Source: Parastagonospora avenae f. sp. tritici 18332-5
Taxonomy: Eukaryota > Ascomycota > Dothideomycetes > Pleosporales > Phaeosphaeriaceae
Direction: 5' to 3'
DNA length: 64,000 bases
Assembly (NCBI GenBank): GCA_022559985.1
Contig: JAFJTR010000051.1
Location: 174,542-238,541 of the forward strand
A model generated the notes under the pieces. The model was not told the origin of the DNA, made no database searches, and saw only the letters and a list, made by a program, of their open reading frames with translations. Both the position numbers and the translations under genes were made by a program. Positions 33,141-45,007 of the stretch are shown here, piece after piece. Every line of letters starts with the position of its first letter. Within the stretch, counting starts at the first letter, position 1.

Positions 33141-34073
33141 GAGGACACGCTGTTCAATTCAGTTTTGGTAATGTGGTCGCTTCGTCAGGCAGTAGTCAGG
33201 TCAGGATGTGAATGTTTGGTACGCTATGCATAGCTTGGAAGAGAAGGGCGAAGGGCGAAGGGCGGAGCAGTATGCATCAGTAATGGCAAAGGAAATGGGG
33301 AGAAGGATATGTCCTTATAGATATCTCTGTGATGAAGACTGGAAGTTGCCCAAGATTATTCTGTGCGCCCGGGATAATGAAGCTGCGAAATAGGGTCGAT
33401 GGTGTCACTGGCTTTGCATGTTCTGTTCGACAACAACTACCATTTCTTTATCGATCTGGGAAAGAATGCTCATCGTAGACAGTTCATGACGATCTTTAGT
33501 CGGGTGCTGGCATAATTCTTGATGGCTGTCGTGAACACAGCTGATCGTGACTGAATAGCGCAAAGCGTTATAGACAGGCAATGTCAAATAGAGCGCGATA
33601 AGAATATGATTCAAGGTGTTTAGGCTGCTATAAAGTGTTAATGGTCTTTCAAAGATTGTGGATGTTGCTCAGAGGCGTCACGGACACTGCCGCGTCACTG
33701 GTCGGGCCTTCCTTTCATAAGACCTCGGGATGCCGTAGATCAAATCAAGACAACCCTCACTACACACACATCGCATCTCTTACTTCCGCCTTATCAGCAC
33801 AGTTAATAAGTAGCATTATAAGACTGATCTGTTTCCTGAGCATGCTTTACAGAAAGTGGTAGGTGTCTCACCAGGAACAGCTTACTCGCCCCACACTTGT
33901 CATGTACAACCCAAAGAGGACGCGGGGTCCGCCTCGGATGTGCATCGACGTACGGCCAACTAATCACGCCATTGCGAAGCATGCTACAAAAATTCCGTAA
34001 GGCAGCTTCCTCGTAAAGTTTGCAATTGAGATAGCATCATAATAATTTCTGTATTCTGTTGCAAGCAGCCACC
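33141..34073. other. Intergenic stretch, no gene seen
   Basis: About 930 bases upstream of the acyl-CoA ligase gene. Partly AT-rich (33400-33640). No supported reading frame. It contains the promoter of the ligase gene. Confidence 0.45.
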
Positions 34074-36004
34074 ATGACACACGACATCTTCAAGCCACAT
34101 TGGTCGCGATACCTTGGGCCCGAATCTCCGGATCCTCAAAAATATCGATATCAGACTCACGCCCGTTCCGTTTTTGCATCACCGTTTGGACCATTCCCAC
34201 CGGCGCCGGAAGATCTCAACATCCACGAGCTGTGCTTTCCCCCGGGCAATCCGCTGCCAGAGGACTACCCTCTCTTCATCAACGCTGCGACAGAAGAAGT
34301 CATCACATTGCATCAGTTCTATGCGCGCGTTTGTGCATTAGCACGTGTTCTGAGACATGATGGCCCAAATCCATTGCATCTAGGCAAGAGCCCGAGGCAT
34401 GATAAAGAAGATGGCGAAATTTTGGGTCTATTCTCGCGCAACCATCTACACTACCCTGGAGTAGCGCATGCTTGTTTCCGCTCGGAGCTGGTGTTTGGTG
34501 GCATCAGTCCTGCCAGTACGCCATACGAGCTCTGGTGGGTGCTGCGCAAGATGCAAATCACAAGCATCATGTGCCACGAAACCTTATTGCCTGTATTACA
34601 AGAGGCGTTCAAACTGGGCCCAGGAGACGGCGACAATTTGCCGTTGAAGCTTGTTCTGGATCCCAAGAAGGTAATCGTGCTGAGTGACAACTCAAGCTTA
34701 GATACAGTGGCGGGACATCGAACGATCGAGTCACTTGTGCGCGAAGGCATGAAGCTACCCGAAGTACCACGAAAACTGCTTGGGGGCGATAGGATGGCAT
34801 ATCTCTTCCAATCATCGGGGACCTCTGGCTTGCCCAAAGCAATGATGATCACCCACAAGAACGGGCATCGTTCAGGCATCCAAACGCTCATCACAGCAGT
34901 ACAAGCAGCTCGGTACGCAGGCGTTGAGCCTTTGTCGCCGCCATCACGTACATTGGGTGTTATCCCCATGTACCACTCTTACGGGATGATTCTGTGGATC
35001 TTGCGCGTCAACATGCTGGATAACACGACCATCATGCTACCCAAATGGGACATCGAGCTCGCACTCAAAAGCATCCAAAATTATAAGATCACACACCTCC
35101 CACTCGTCCCACCTCTCGTACGACAACTCGCCCAAAGTGACCTGACAACAAAATACGATCTCAGTTCAGTCATTGGCGCTGCTAGTGGAGCCGCATATCT
35201 CCCGCCAGACGTCGCATATCAACTCGCGAAGAAATTGCCTCAAGGCGCTGCAATGCCAGTTCCAAGTGGTTATGGGCTTTCCGAGGCAGCTAGTATTGCC
35301 AGCCCAGCTGCACCAGGAATCTTTGGCCTCGAACCTGCTTTGCCGGGAACGATTGGGTATCTGTTACCGGGTATGGAGGGACGCGTTGTTGATCCTGACA
35401 CACTGAAAGACGTACCTAAGGGCGAAAAAGGCGAGCTCTGGGCACGAGGCGCGGTTGTTACGCCAGGGTACTTCAAAGACCCGAAGGCCACGGCTGAGAT
35501 CTTTACCGAGCCAGGTTGGCTACGCACAGGCGATTTGGTAATGCGAGATGATCAGGACCGCATACATTATCTTGATCGATTGAAGGAGATGATCAAGGTC
35601 AAAGGACTGCAGGTTGCTGCAACCGAAGTTGAAGACACGCTACTTGATCATCCCGAGGGTCTGGTTCGCGATGCATGCGTAGCTGGTGTGGATAACGGAA
35701 GAGGTGATGGATCGTTGTTCGTCCGAGCTTGGGTAGTACTGACAGAAGAGGGTAAGAAGCAGGGTGAGCAGGCGGTAGCGACGAAACTATATGAGTGGGT
35801 GCGAAGTAGACTCAGCAAGCATAAGTGGCTCACCGGAGGTATTGAGGTTGTTGATTCAGTAAGTCCGACTAGTTCAAAGTTGTGGTTGATTGATGCTAAT
35901 GTGTAATGCAGATTCCGAGGACGCCGTCTGGCAAAATGTTGAGGCGAGAGATGCGTGATCAGTACCATGCACGTATGAAGAAGGAAAATAGAGCGAAGCT
36001 TTGA
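34074..36004 (+). CDS. 4-coumarate:CoA-ligase-like acyl-CoA synthetase with peroxisomal signal
   Basis: Adenylate-forming enzyme that activates a carboxylic acid to its CoA thioester. Exons are 34074-35858 and 35912-36004 (intron 53 nt), 625 residues. It shows the AMP-binding motif SSGTSGLPKAMMITHKN, then MYHSYGM, GAASGAAYLPPDVA, YGLSEAAS, PGWLRTGDLVMRDDQDRIHY and LDRLKEMIKVKGLQVAATEVE. The second exon supplies the catalytic-lysine motif IPRTPSGKMLRRE and the C-terminus AKL, an accepted variant of the peroxisomal signal SKL. Fungal relatives act on phenylpropanoid, fatty or polyketide-derived acids. A peroxisomal site suggests side-chain beta-oxidation or a secondary-metabolism step. The inter-motif region near residue 70-120 is longer than in plant enzymes. 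Convergent with an MFS gene only 159 bases away. Confidence 0.9.
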
Positions 36005-36163
36005 GTCGGTCAGGAAGCTATAGTAATGTTTCCAAATACTGTTATTGCCAGTTCTATTGATATCTGCGAAGCACAAGATGTGTGCGCTCTATTTTACAAC
36101 TCTATGGAGTATATTGTGACGCAAAATATCTCTGCGCTCACTTTCGCCACACCTATATCGTCT

Positions 36164-38010
36164 TTAATGTGCAAATCTGAAGTCAAGTCTCTTCATCCCC
36201 TCGTCCTTCGTACTAACCACATAGTCTTCCTGCTCCTCCTTCGTCAAAGCGTTCCACTGCCTATCGCGCACCTTGTTACGCCAGATATAGAAAGCCTTGA
36301 CGAGATAGAAAAGCACAATGTTGAAACTGCAAATCCCTAGTAGAATCTTGTTGCCGCGACGATACAGCGGCTGATCGTCATCGCGATAGATGTTCGATGA
36401 GATGATATTGCCAGATTGCACAAACATGTTGTAAAATGCAGCAGACACGGCACGCGTACGGACGGAATTCGAGTTCTTTGCGTTCCAGCCGACCAAGATT
36501 GCGTGGCAATACGGGTAGCTCAAAAGACCGGAAAGCAGGCCGTACTGGATCCACGGGCTCGACCCAGCTGGAATGGCAATAAGGGCTACAAGCCAAGGGA
36601 AAATCCAAATGTTGGAGAGACTCGATATGATTGAACGCTCCTGGAACTTGCTCGAAAGCCACGTGAGGATCAGCAGCTGGATGGCGTATAGGAATTGCGA
36701 CGGTATTGCGAGCAGATTGGCCTGGAAGACGGAAAAGCCGAGGCGGCGCAGGATGTAGGAGAGGTATGTGCTCGGCGGTGCGGGTGGTATGTAACAAGTC
36801 AAGCCAATGAGGTATAGTGGCCATTGCTCCCAATCTGTGATGACTTTCCATAGTTGGGCTAGGCCGACTGCCTGACGGTTGTTCATGTCGCCCTTTGAGG
36901 GATCATCGCGGAGGATGCGGTTAACGAGGATCTTTTCCTCATGCTCGTTGAACCAGCCGTTCTTTCCGCGGAACCAGTGCTTTGTTTGGCTGGCACCCGG
37001 AGGCATGAGACCGTAAGAGAAGACGCCGATCACGAATGTGAGGATACCTTCAATCATGAACAAATACTGCCAGCCAGTCCATCCATTCAGGCCACGCATC
37101 TGGAGAATTCCTGCTGCCAGCAAAGATCCAACAATATTGCATGTACTGAGTGCGGTCCAGAACCATGCCAGCCGAAGCGGTAGTTCACCAGATTTGAAGA
37201 AGTATGTCAGCCAGAGGACGATATCGCTGTAACGCGTGTTAGTCTAGATGGCCTGGTGTTGGCGACAATAACCTACGGAATGAATCCGCCCATCAATAAA
37301 CCAAGCAGACATCGGATTGCATAGTACTGCGCCTTTGTCTGTAGGGCGCACTGTGATGCACTAACGATCGACCATGCGCAGATGATGGTTGGAATCCAGC
37401 GATCAGCTCCGAGTTTCTTGCTGATTAGACCGCTGGGAAGTTCAGCGAAGAGGAACGAAGAGAGGAAGATCTGGTCCAAACTTAGCAGGGATTTGATACA
37501 AGTTCCATGAGTGTCACTTACGGTTTGGCCATAATTGAAGTCATTCGTGTTCATTCCTGCTCCAGTCAGCTTTGAGACACTCAAATGTTCAATAACATAC
37601 CCAGATCTTTCAACATATTATCCGAGATCGCTCGGTTGATGTTTTTGCGATTTAAGTCAAGCGAACAGAACATAACCCATGCCCATAGCGTAATTCTCAG
37701 GTCAAGCTGCATCGATATAAGCTTCGACTCGGAATGTTTTTATGATCGCTATTCTACTCACTTTGCGAACAAGCCTCTTCTCTTCCACGGCTGTCCATGT
37801 ATAGCTGGGGTCAAATTGATGACGTCCTTCGTACTTTGCATTTTCGTACACATCGCGCCAGTACTGAGCTGTCGCGGCGTCCTTAAATGGATGATCCTCA
37901 TAAGAGCCATGTGCTGGTGGCGATTCGTGCGAGATTTCTGACGAAGCTGTGTCCGAGGACTGGGTGACGGGCGCCTGCTTAGTATCACCATAAGCAGCGG
38001 AAGTAGCCAT
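36164..38010 (-). CDS. MFS transporter, Dal5/Tna1-like
   Basis: Five exons: 37762-38010, 37601-37706, 37522-37556, 37277-37470 and 36164-37226 (introns of 55, 44, 51 and 50 nt), 548 residues. The third exon is only 35 nt. The joined N-terminus reads RLVRKLDLRITLWAWVMFCS, then LDLNRKNISRAI-like helix 1, ending GMNTNDFNYGQT. Next come FLFAELPSGLISKKLGADRW, YYAIRCLLGLLMGGFIPDIV and GWQYLFMIEGILTFVIGV, typical of the anion:cation symporter family. The loop HEEKILVNRILRDDPSKGDM and the C-terminal YVVSTKDEGMKRLDFRFAH complete it. About 12 helices; substrate unknown. It is tail-to-tail with the peroxisomal acyl-CoA ligase, so import of an aromatic or other organic acid is a reasonable but untested guess. 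Confidence 0.88.
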
Positions 38011-39626
38011 GGCGGGTAACTCAGCGGTATGAGTGCTGTGTGGTGAAGGTCACTCCTGTAGCCGTATGGAACTAGAAGTGAGAAGACATTTCCGATCCTA
38101 TAAGGGACTGTAGAAGCTGAACTTTCGTACTCGACCTCGGCATGATGCAACAACAGCTGGGGTTGACAACATCATGAGGCTAGGACGTATAGAATCTAGA
38201 CGCAGCATCGAGGCTTCGAGAATGGCGCTGCCCATGTCTACGATAAGGAATGAAATGCACCTAATTGGGTGCCACGATTTTTCCAAGACAAGTGGTGGAG
38301 ATATTCCTTTACCATGTGTGCAGGTCAGTGGCGTCCGTGGCGTAGCTACCTATCGAGTCTCGATTGAGGGTCTGGTCTTCCAGGGATGCTATAGCACCAT
38401 TGAAGCCGACTCCATGGTTCGGAAGGCATCTCGGCCGCTAAGTACCAACCAAATCGGGTGTGAAAGTATCTCTGTACTTCGTCTAGGAACACATGCATCG
38501 GTTAGTATACGAATACGTCCTAGGTAATTATCTCTCTCTCGTCATTGAAGAACTCTCTTGGTCCCAGTCTTTTGCATCTCGTTGAATCCAGGGTCACATT
38601 CTCATACCCTTGCTGGCACGTCAATATACTGAGAATTGCGTCAGATATTGTGCCTTGGCGATGCAGATAACAATCTCGTCTAGGCCCCGCAGCCAGAGTT
38701 GCTGCCGGCTTTGCGTGAATGAAGAGAATGCGGCAGATTCAAACCCCCAAAATGTCGAAAACGTGGTGTCCTCGGCGCGAAGATGTCGTCTTCTCGGCAG
38801 GAATGTCGTCAGTTGACGCACGTAGCACGAACGCGTCCGAGACCGATTGCATTTCATGGACGATATTCCGAGAATTGTATGCATTTCAATCCCGTGTTTG
38901 GAACACCGTCCCTTAAGCTCATGCAATGCACTCTGACAGCGATGAATAGTGTGGTGTTCGAAAGGAAACAACATCCCTTTTCCGACGCGTTCACGCTATC
39001 CTTCTATAAGCTTAGCGCATGCCTTTGCCTTTGCGTCCCTCTTCTTGAGGACGCCTCTGCTCGTGCATCAACTTCTTCATCTACAGTAGGATGGTTGTAC
39101 TAGGGACGCGTTGCAGACTCCCTCAAACAGCTCGCTATTATGACTAGATCACCTGTTTCCAAAGCTTGGAAGCGCGCGACAGAATTTATACCCTACACGC
39201 AGCTGACGGACATACCTAGGTAGTACTGAAGCTCTCGTCAACTTCGCTAGCAGAGGAGTCCTCAGGTGGCAAATATGCCTGCCCTTAATTACCTGTATAG
39301 TTCGCTTGCGAGGGTAGCACGCAATGACACCCCCACATAACGTTCACTCGACCCCGCAAATGACCCTTGTACGTTAACACAAACCTTAGTCGAGCATCAG
39401 TCAAACCAATGGGAAGTTATGTTTACTGTAACATAGATAAGATTTTGTGAAGGTGAGCTTGTGATCCCTATACGTATTGCGAGATCTGACCATGTAATGA
39501 TGCCAAATTATGAGTCGTCTTTAGAGGCGGAAAGGCCTTGGAACCGGTAGGCGACATAAAAGGAGATGGCTTCCACTAATGGCTTTTGTGTTCCTCTACC
39601 TTCCAGCATTAATTTTGACTTCCAAC
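38011..39626. other. Long intergenic stretch, no gene seen
   Basis: About 1.6 kb between divergent genes (MFS minus, TauD plus). Frames up to 117 codons exist on both strands but overlap one another and have no motifs or joinable exons. Confidence 0.5.
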
Positions 39627-40828
39627 ATGGCCACTGAAACTCAAACACAGCCAGCGGCAACTCCAGCCGAGTCTGAAACTCAAACTCAAGCATCGTATCC
39701 TCGCGAACCATTACAGCTGAAAGGTGTGCTCGATCAGTATGATTCTTTTGATGTCACTCCAGTCATCGGACGTGAGTTCAAAGATGTGAATCTGGCAGAA
39801 TGGCTGCGCGCTCCGAATTCTGATGAGCTAATTCGAGATCTTGCCATCACTAGTACATCTCACTGTTCCCCACCACATGTTCTGTACTAATACCTCTCCA
39901 GTTTCTCAACGTGGCGTTGTATTCTTCCGCGCACAAGACGATCTCAACAACGATCTTCAGAAAGAGCTCGCTCAACGTCTCGGCGAACTCTCAGGCAAAC
40001 CTGCCACTTCAAAGCTGCATATTCACCCCGTCATCAACTCCGGTCGCCGTCTCGGTGGAGGCGACAATGAAATCAGTGTCATCAGCTCCGAGCAAGCCAA
40101 AGAGATCTACTCGAAGCGTCTCCTCGACTTCTCCGCGAAGAAACAAAGCGCTAAAAGCGGCTGGCACAGCGATATCACATTCGAGACAATCCCAAGTGAC
40201 TATGCGCTGTTGCGCTTGACCGAGCTGCCCAAGACAGGTGGAGGCAAGTCACACAACGCCTCTCCTTACACATGCAATCTAAAATCGACCAGACACTCTC
40301 TGGGCCTCCGGCTACGAGCTCTATGACCGTCTCTCCACCCCCTACCAAAAGTTCTTCGAATCCCTCACCGCCACCTATTCCCAGCCCGAGTTCATTAACG
40401 CCGCCAAAGAAAAGAACTTCCCGCTATACACCGCCGCGCGCGGCGCACCCGAGAACGTCGGCGATACTCTAACCACCACACACCCCGTGATCCGCACCAA
40501 CCCCGTGACGGGTTGGAAGTCCATCTTCGCCGTCGGTCACCATGTGCAGCACATCAACGGCCTGACTAAGGAAGAAAGCCGCACCGCGCTGGATTGGTTT
40601 GTGTCGCTGATTGCGGACAATCACGATTTGCAGGTCAGGCATAGGTGGCAGAATGTGAATGATTTGGCGATTTGGGATAATCGGAGCGTGTATCACACGG
40701 CTACTTTTGATTATGCGGGTCAGGGACCGAGGACGGGGCAGCGGGCGGTTAGTTTGGGCGAGAGGCCGTATCTTGATCCAGAGAGTAAGAGTAGGAGGGA
40801 GGCGTTGGGATTGACTGATGTGGTTTGA
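39627..40828 (+). CDS. TauD-type Fe(II)/2-oxoglutarate dioxygenase
   Basis: Family of fungal sulfonate/alpha-ketoglutarate dioxygenases (JLP1-like), which release sulfite from taurine-like sulfonates or hydroxylate other small molecules. Exons are 39627-39852, 39902-40243 and 40293-40828, 367 residues. Iron ligands are visible: His164 and Asp166 in SGWHSDITFE, and His324 in SVYHTATFDY, with Arg340 in TGQRAVSLGE binding 2-oxoglutarate. The second intron (40244-40292) has a GC donor (GGAG then GCAAGT); only this splice gives the conserved TGGDTLWASGYELYDRLS. The start at 39627 (MATETQTQ) is preferred over 39579, which would add a hydrophobic stretch unusual in this cytosolic family. The substrate is not known. 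Confidence 0.92.
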
Positions 40829-41160
40829 TGGGGTGTGATGGAAATGTTCACAACACTGTGATCGAGTTTCCGCTAGGTGCGATGACATTGGCGGATGCGT
40901 GACGTTTCGCATCTTGCTATCACCGATATGTATGCACGTTGCCAACCACATCAATTCTTTCGATGGTGTGATGTGATGGCATGTTTTGCCTTTCTTTTTT
41001 TCTTCAGCTTGTCTCTGAAGACATCGCTTCGATCTCACTTACAGTCGAAAGCTCCGGATCTGCCTCCATCCCATCCTCATCAATCACTCCTTTCGATCCC
41101 TGCTGACCACCCGAAATGCATCGCACTACCTCATCAAGCCTCTTGTCTCTCCTCCTCCTT

Positions 41161-41161
<1 letters not shown>
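40829..41161. other. Sequence between TauD gene and poly-C tract
   Basis: Both strands are open here in one or more frames running into the poly-C tract. On the plus strand a frame from ATG 40979 begins MACFAFLFFFSLSL; on the minus strand one ends with acidic residues at 41004. Neither could be confirmed as a gene. Confidence 0.3.
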
Positions 41162-41203
<42 letters not shown>

Positions 41204-41234
41204 ACCCCCCCCCCCCCCCCCCCCCTCCCCTCCC

Positions 41235-41270
<36 letters not shown>
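41162..41270 (+). repeat. 109-nt poly-C (poly-G) tract
   Basis: An almost pure run of C broken only by A at 41204 and T at 41226, 41231 and 41235. On the opposite strand it is poly-G, able to form G-quadruplexes, while the C strand may form i-motifs. Length in the genome is uncertain because such runs are hard to sequence and copy. Confidence 0.95.
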
Positions 41271-41271
<1 letters not shown>

Positions 41272-41749
41272 CTCTTTCCACGGCCGAAACAACAAACAAC
41301 TCCCTCCTCAGCAATCGAGGCCGTTACCGTAACCACAACCGCGACAAAGACTTTTACAGCCGAACTCTGGTGGATCACACCAGAGTGCCTCCCGGCACCG
41401 CACAATGCCAATTCATGAACGACAAATACAAATGGTGCAATCAGATGGGTGAATGGACTGTGCAGCCATGTAGGGGCAATCAGAGTGCATTGCCAAGCTT
41501 AATGGGGCGGTGAAGGTGCCGATATGTTTGACGCACGAGGAAGCCACAAGATTAGGAAAGTAGGAGACATGTTGGTGACAAGTCGGTATAGGATGGGTGG
41601 AGGACAACGGTGACTCTTTTCGATGGATCAAAATGTTGTGGCGACGCGATGATAGCTATGGGGCACGTAGATGTGCAGTATCTAGCACTAATATTCAACC
41701 TTCTGCTGGAAAATGAGTGGCGACGATGGTATCTAATGATGAATTCTCG
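41271..41749. other. Downstream flank of poly-C, ambiguous coding
   Basis: One plus frame directly after the tract runs about 80 codons and ends with a Cys-containing segment (CQFMNDKYKWCNQMGEW then TVQPC) before a stop near 41511. Another plus frame carries VTVTTTATKTFT, as in secreted proteins. The frame entering from the tract depends on the exact number of Cs, so no gene can be fixed. Confidence 0.3.
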
Positions 41750-43209
41750 TCAGCACTTGATGAAGATCTTCCACCCAAATCTCATGCATCTCGCAACCGC
41801 GCACAAAGCCGTTCCCACACATGTACTCGCACTCGCCCACGCAATCGGCACTGTGTAATTTCCATCTGCTGCAAGTAACAGCGCACCACTAATCGGCCCA
41901 CCAACCAGCGCTGACAATCCAATTACTGCGAAGGCCAAACCCACTCTTGCGCCAGTCTTGGTGATGTCAGTCGTGTAAGCCGCTATTGTGGTTGTGAAGA
42001 GCGACTGGAAAGCGGCTGAAGCGATTCCATATGCGACGGCCCATGCGTAGTAGGCTGGGATACTTTCGATTGCGAGCCATGACCAGAGAACGATAATATT
42101 GAAGACAAGGCTGAGAATCATGACGTTGAGGACGCCAATGTAGCGATCTGCGATGTAGCCCGGGAGAATACGAGCGGGGGTTCCGACTCCGTTAAGAATG
42201 ATGACCAGATTGAGCGATTCGGTGTAGGGCATATCGAGAACGTCTCGAGCAAATGTAGCAAGCTTGTCGGTGTTAGATGGATTTCGAGACCAGTTGAAAT
42301 CTGGATGTGACTTACATAGTACAAAACGCAGTACACTGGAGGCATGAGGCAACAAATACCCAGGACGTGCAGGCAGTATGGTACATCCATGAAAGCTTCC
42401 CACTCGATGAGCGGTCCAGCCTTTCTGGGTGGTAGTCGAGGCTTCATGAACGCAAGCGCGATCAAGAGACAAACCACATTGAGGAAGCCCAGAACACGAA
42501 TGGTCCAGCCGAAACCAATTTTGCCTAGCAATTGGCGCACCACAACAGGGTAGATGACAGCGCCCAATGAATTTCCGGTCGTAATAATGCCAATAGCGAT
42601 GCCGCGATGTGTAGAGAAATATGTTGAGCAAAGACCCATAATGGGCACAAAGAAAATGCCACCGCCTACTCCAGTGCAAAAGCCTTGGGTGAGCAGGAAT
42701 TGCCAATAGGTATGCGAGAAGCTGAGCGCAAATATGCCCAGGAGCTGTATGGCAATGCCAACTGCGACTGTGGGCCGAAACCATCCACGGTCCAATGCAC
42801 GACCCGTGATGATGCCCAGACTGAACATGAGGCAGGCTTGAACGCTTCCGATCCATGAGATGGTAGACGCTGGTTCTGGCAAAATCGACTCGTAGTATGG
42901 CTGGAAAGCGCCAAAAGAATTGACAAAGCCCCATGAGTTCATGATGGCTAGCCACGCACAGAAAATCTGGGTCCATGCGACCACACCGCCATCTGGTGGT
43001 GGTCCGGGGTCTCGAATGGAGCGGGTCGTGAGATGACTTGCAATTCTTGCGAGAGGATTCGATTGTCTTGACTTGGTTCTTGAGAGTGACTCATCCAACT
43101 CATGTTGCTCTGGGGTCGGTTTGGCTTGAGTATCGTGGGCTGGGAGTTCGGACTTGATGGCAGCGGATTCAATGTCTCCCACCTCTGTATCAGATCTTTG
43201 AACAGCCAT
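41750..43209 (-). CDS. Monocarboxylate-transporter-like MFS protein
   Basis: Two exons, 42316-43209 and 41750-42262 (intron 53 nt), 468 residues. After a hydrophilic N-terminus of about 70 residues comes the family mark PPDGGVVAWTQIFCAWLAIM, then NSWGFVNSFGAFQPYYESIL, followed by IGSVQACLMFSLGIITGRAL, FCTGVGGGIFFVPIMGLCST and RGIAIGIITTGNSLGAVIYP. The second half has VLDMPYTESLNLVIILNGVG and LAFAVIGLSALVGGPISGAL. Together they make about 12 helices. Fungal members (for example Mch-type and many cluster transporters) move monocarboxylates or unknown metabolites. The C-terminal tail is very short. Substrate unknown. Confidence 0.9.
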
Positions 43210-44015
43210 TGCGACAGAGCTGAAGTTTTACAAGATGAATTGCGAAAGTTGTTGTGAGGGTAGAGACCACTCACGCGACTAGCTTTTATGCACAGTTGAG
43301 ACTTTGACTCATGGAAGTCTGAAGGGTCGCTAGAGCGCTGATCGTCCCTAGAGGTTTGATCGTGCTCGGCGCATTTATGAGTCGGAGAAGAAAAAAAATG
43401 CAGAAGACGCGCGATAAGGTAGCGCATTGATCAGATTATCGACCGAGCAACTAGTTAGACGCTACCTGCACGATCTTGGACATGACGTCCTTCCGCTCTG
43501 AGGGGAAGTGGATATACGGGGTAGACGCCAGGTCCCGTTAGGGGACGGAGATAAGCGGCGATTGGGTTTGGTGCTACCCTGCAGCTCTTGGAGTCACAAC
43601 AGATGGGATAGATGCTGCCGATATGAGCCAATACTGGGAAGCTGTCAAAAAAAGGCATTGCTGCAAGTGAAGTAGATGGACAAGTCATTTGCCATGCGGC
43701 CCGATGCAGACCCCAGTATCGCAAATCATTGAAGTGCACAATGTCGGTCTCAGACTACCGCTGCATAGTACCTGAATGGCGGGTTGGATGTAGAGGCGCG
43801 TTCAGCCTCACGAGAGAACATAGACGACTTGAAGTGAAGCACGTCAGTCATCCAATTGTCGTGATCGATGCAGCACATCATGTGCGTCAGCTGGGCGAGC
43901 TGATCACTGTAGCAAATTAGTACCAACCTGCGGGATTCAATGGGAAATTGTCTACAAAAGTTGACGCGTAGAGATTGAAGTAGCCCGCACCTAGTCAGAG
44001 AGCCGTAGAATTGTA
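43210..44015. other. Intergenic stretch, no gene seen
   Basis: About 800 bases upstream of the MFS gene and downstream of the F-box gene, both on the minus strand. Short frames only. It holds the MFS promoter. Confidence 0.5.
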
Positions 44016-45007
44016 TTACCTTTTCGCAAGGCGCTGCACAAGCTCTAGATCGCGCTCATGGGATCCAGCAATTGTGTATATCCACCGTCCCTCGGACTTT
44101 CTCCACCAGCGGTTCGGTAGGTAGGCTTCACTACAAGCTTTCAGTAACGTCCCTGCGGAACGAGCAAATGTTCAACATACAGCATATAGTACTCGTCGCG
44201 ATGATATGGGAACTCTAAGCTCGGCGGGCCATGCTTGACGAGAAAGCTGTCCTTCGCTGCAGTTTCCTCTTCGAAAGTCATGTCGACATGGGTTCTCTTG
44301 TTGCCCTTGTTCTTCGCATGCCGCCTGATTGCGCGTATAGTGCTGTCCAGATGCACTTCGAGTATGCGTGCATGCCACAACGAATCGTCAATTGCCTTCC
44401 GCGCAATGCGAGCATTTCGCGAGATAAGCTCCTGGTTCCACTCTGGGGCCTGGCCTCGTGGTATCATAGGAATCGGCTTTCCTGTGTCCAGATTATCCTG
44501 CCAATGCGCAAAGTCGAGCACCAGACTCAAGTTGTTCCACGTGAGAATACATGTGAGGCATGTGCACAGCTGCTGGGCGTCGGGCGACTGTATGTGCTGG
44601 TATGGGCGTTTATGTATGCCGAGCTGAATTTGGCGGTTCGCGTCGGTAAGTATTGGGCGTATTGAGGGCTCGACGTCGGACAGCAGCTTTGGCGTTGGGA
44701 AGCATTGGACGAGGATCGTGTAGCGGCTGGCGATGATTGCATCCCCAATAACACTCGAATTCGCGTTGACGAGATTGCGAAAGCGGCGGTTGACGAAGCT
44801 GAATCGAAAGACGTCTCGCGGTTCGAGGTACTTCAAGCTTTCGAGGAGGAGTTCGGTGGGCAGTTTGGTGAGATTAACGATGGCGTCACGCTTCTTGTCG
44901 CGCGTCACCTTCTTGCGCTGCATGCGCTCCGTCCGCTTGTTGTGCAGCGTCAGAGCCGCCGTTTTGTCCTCGAGAGGCTCTTCATCATCGCTCACGTGTC
45001 GCGGCAT
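44016..45007 (-). CDS. F-box protein
   Basis: Probable substrate adaptor of an SCF ubiquitin ligase. Exons are 44181-45007 and 44016-44130 (intron 50 nt, GTATGT to TAG), 313 residues. Reading through the intron would end the protein at 44141; the splice instead adds a clean 38-residue exon (EAYLPNRWWRKSEGRWIYTI, then HERDLELVQRLAKR). The F-box is at about residues 46-80 (LTKLPTELLLESLKYLEPRD, then VFRFSFVNRRFRNLV). A cysteine pair (QQLCTCLTCILTWNNL) lies near 150 and recurs in many dothideomycete F-box proteins. The N-terminus is Lys/Arg-rich. Target unknown. Confidence 0.82.

Noticed and set aside
39579..39626. Upstream in-frame ATG of the TauD gene
   Set aside because: It adds a hydrophobic stretch that does not suit this cytosolic family; the ATG at 39627 is preferred.
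41004..41411. Minus-strand frame through the poly-G run
   Set aside because: Glycine run comes from the homopolymer. Flanking parts look partly protein-like but competing plus frames are equally plausible, so it is left as a finding only.
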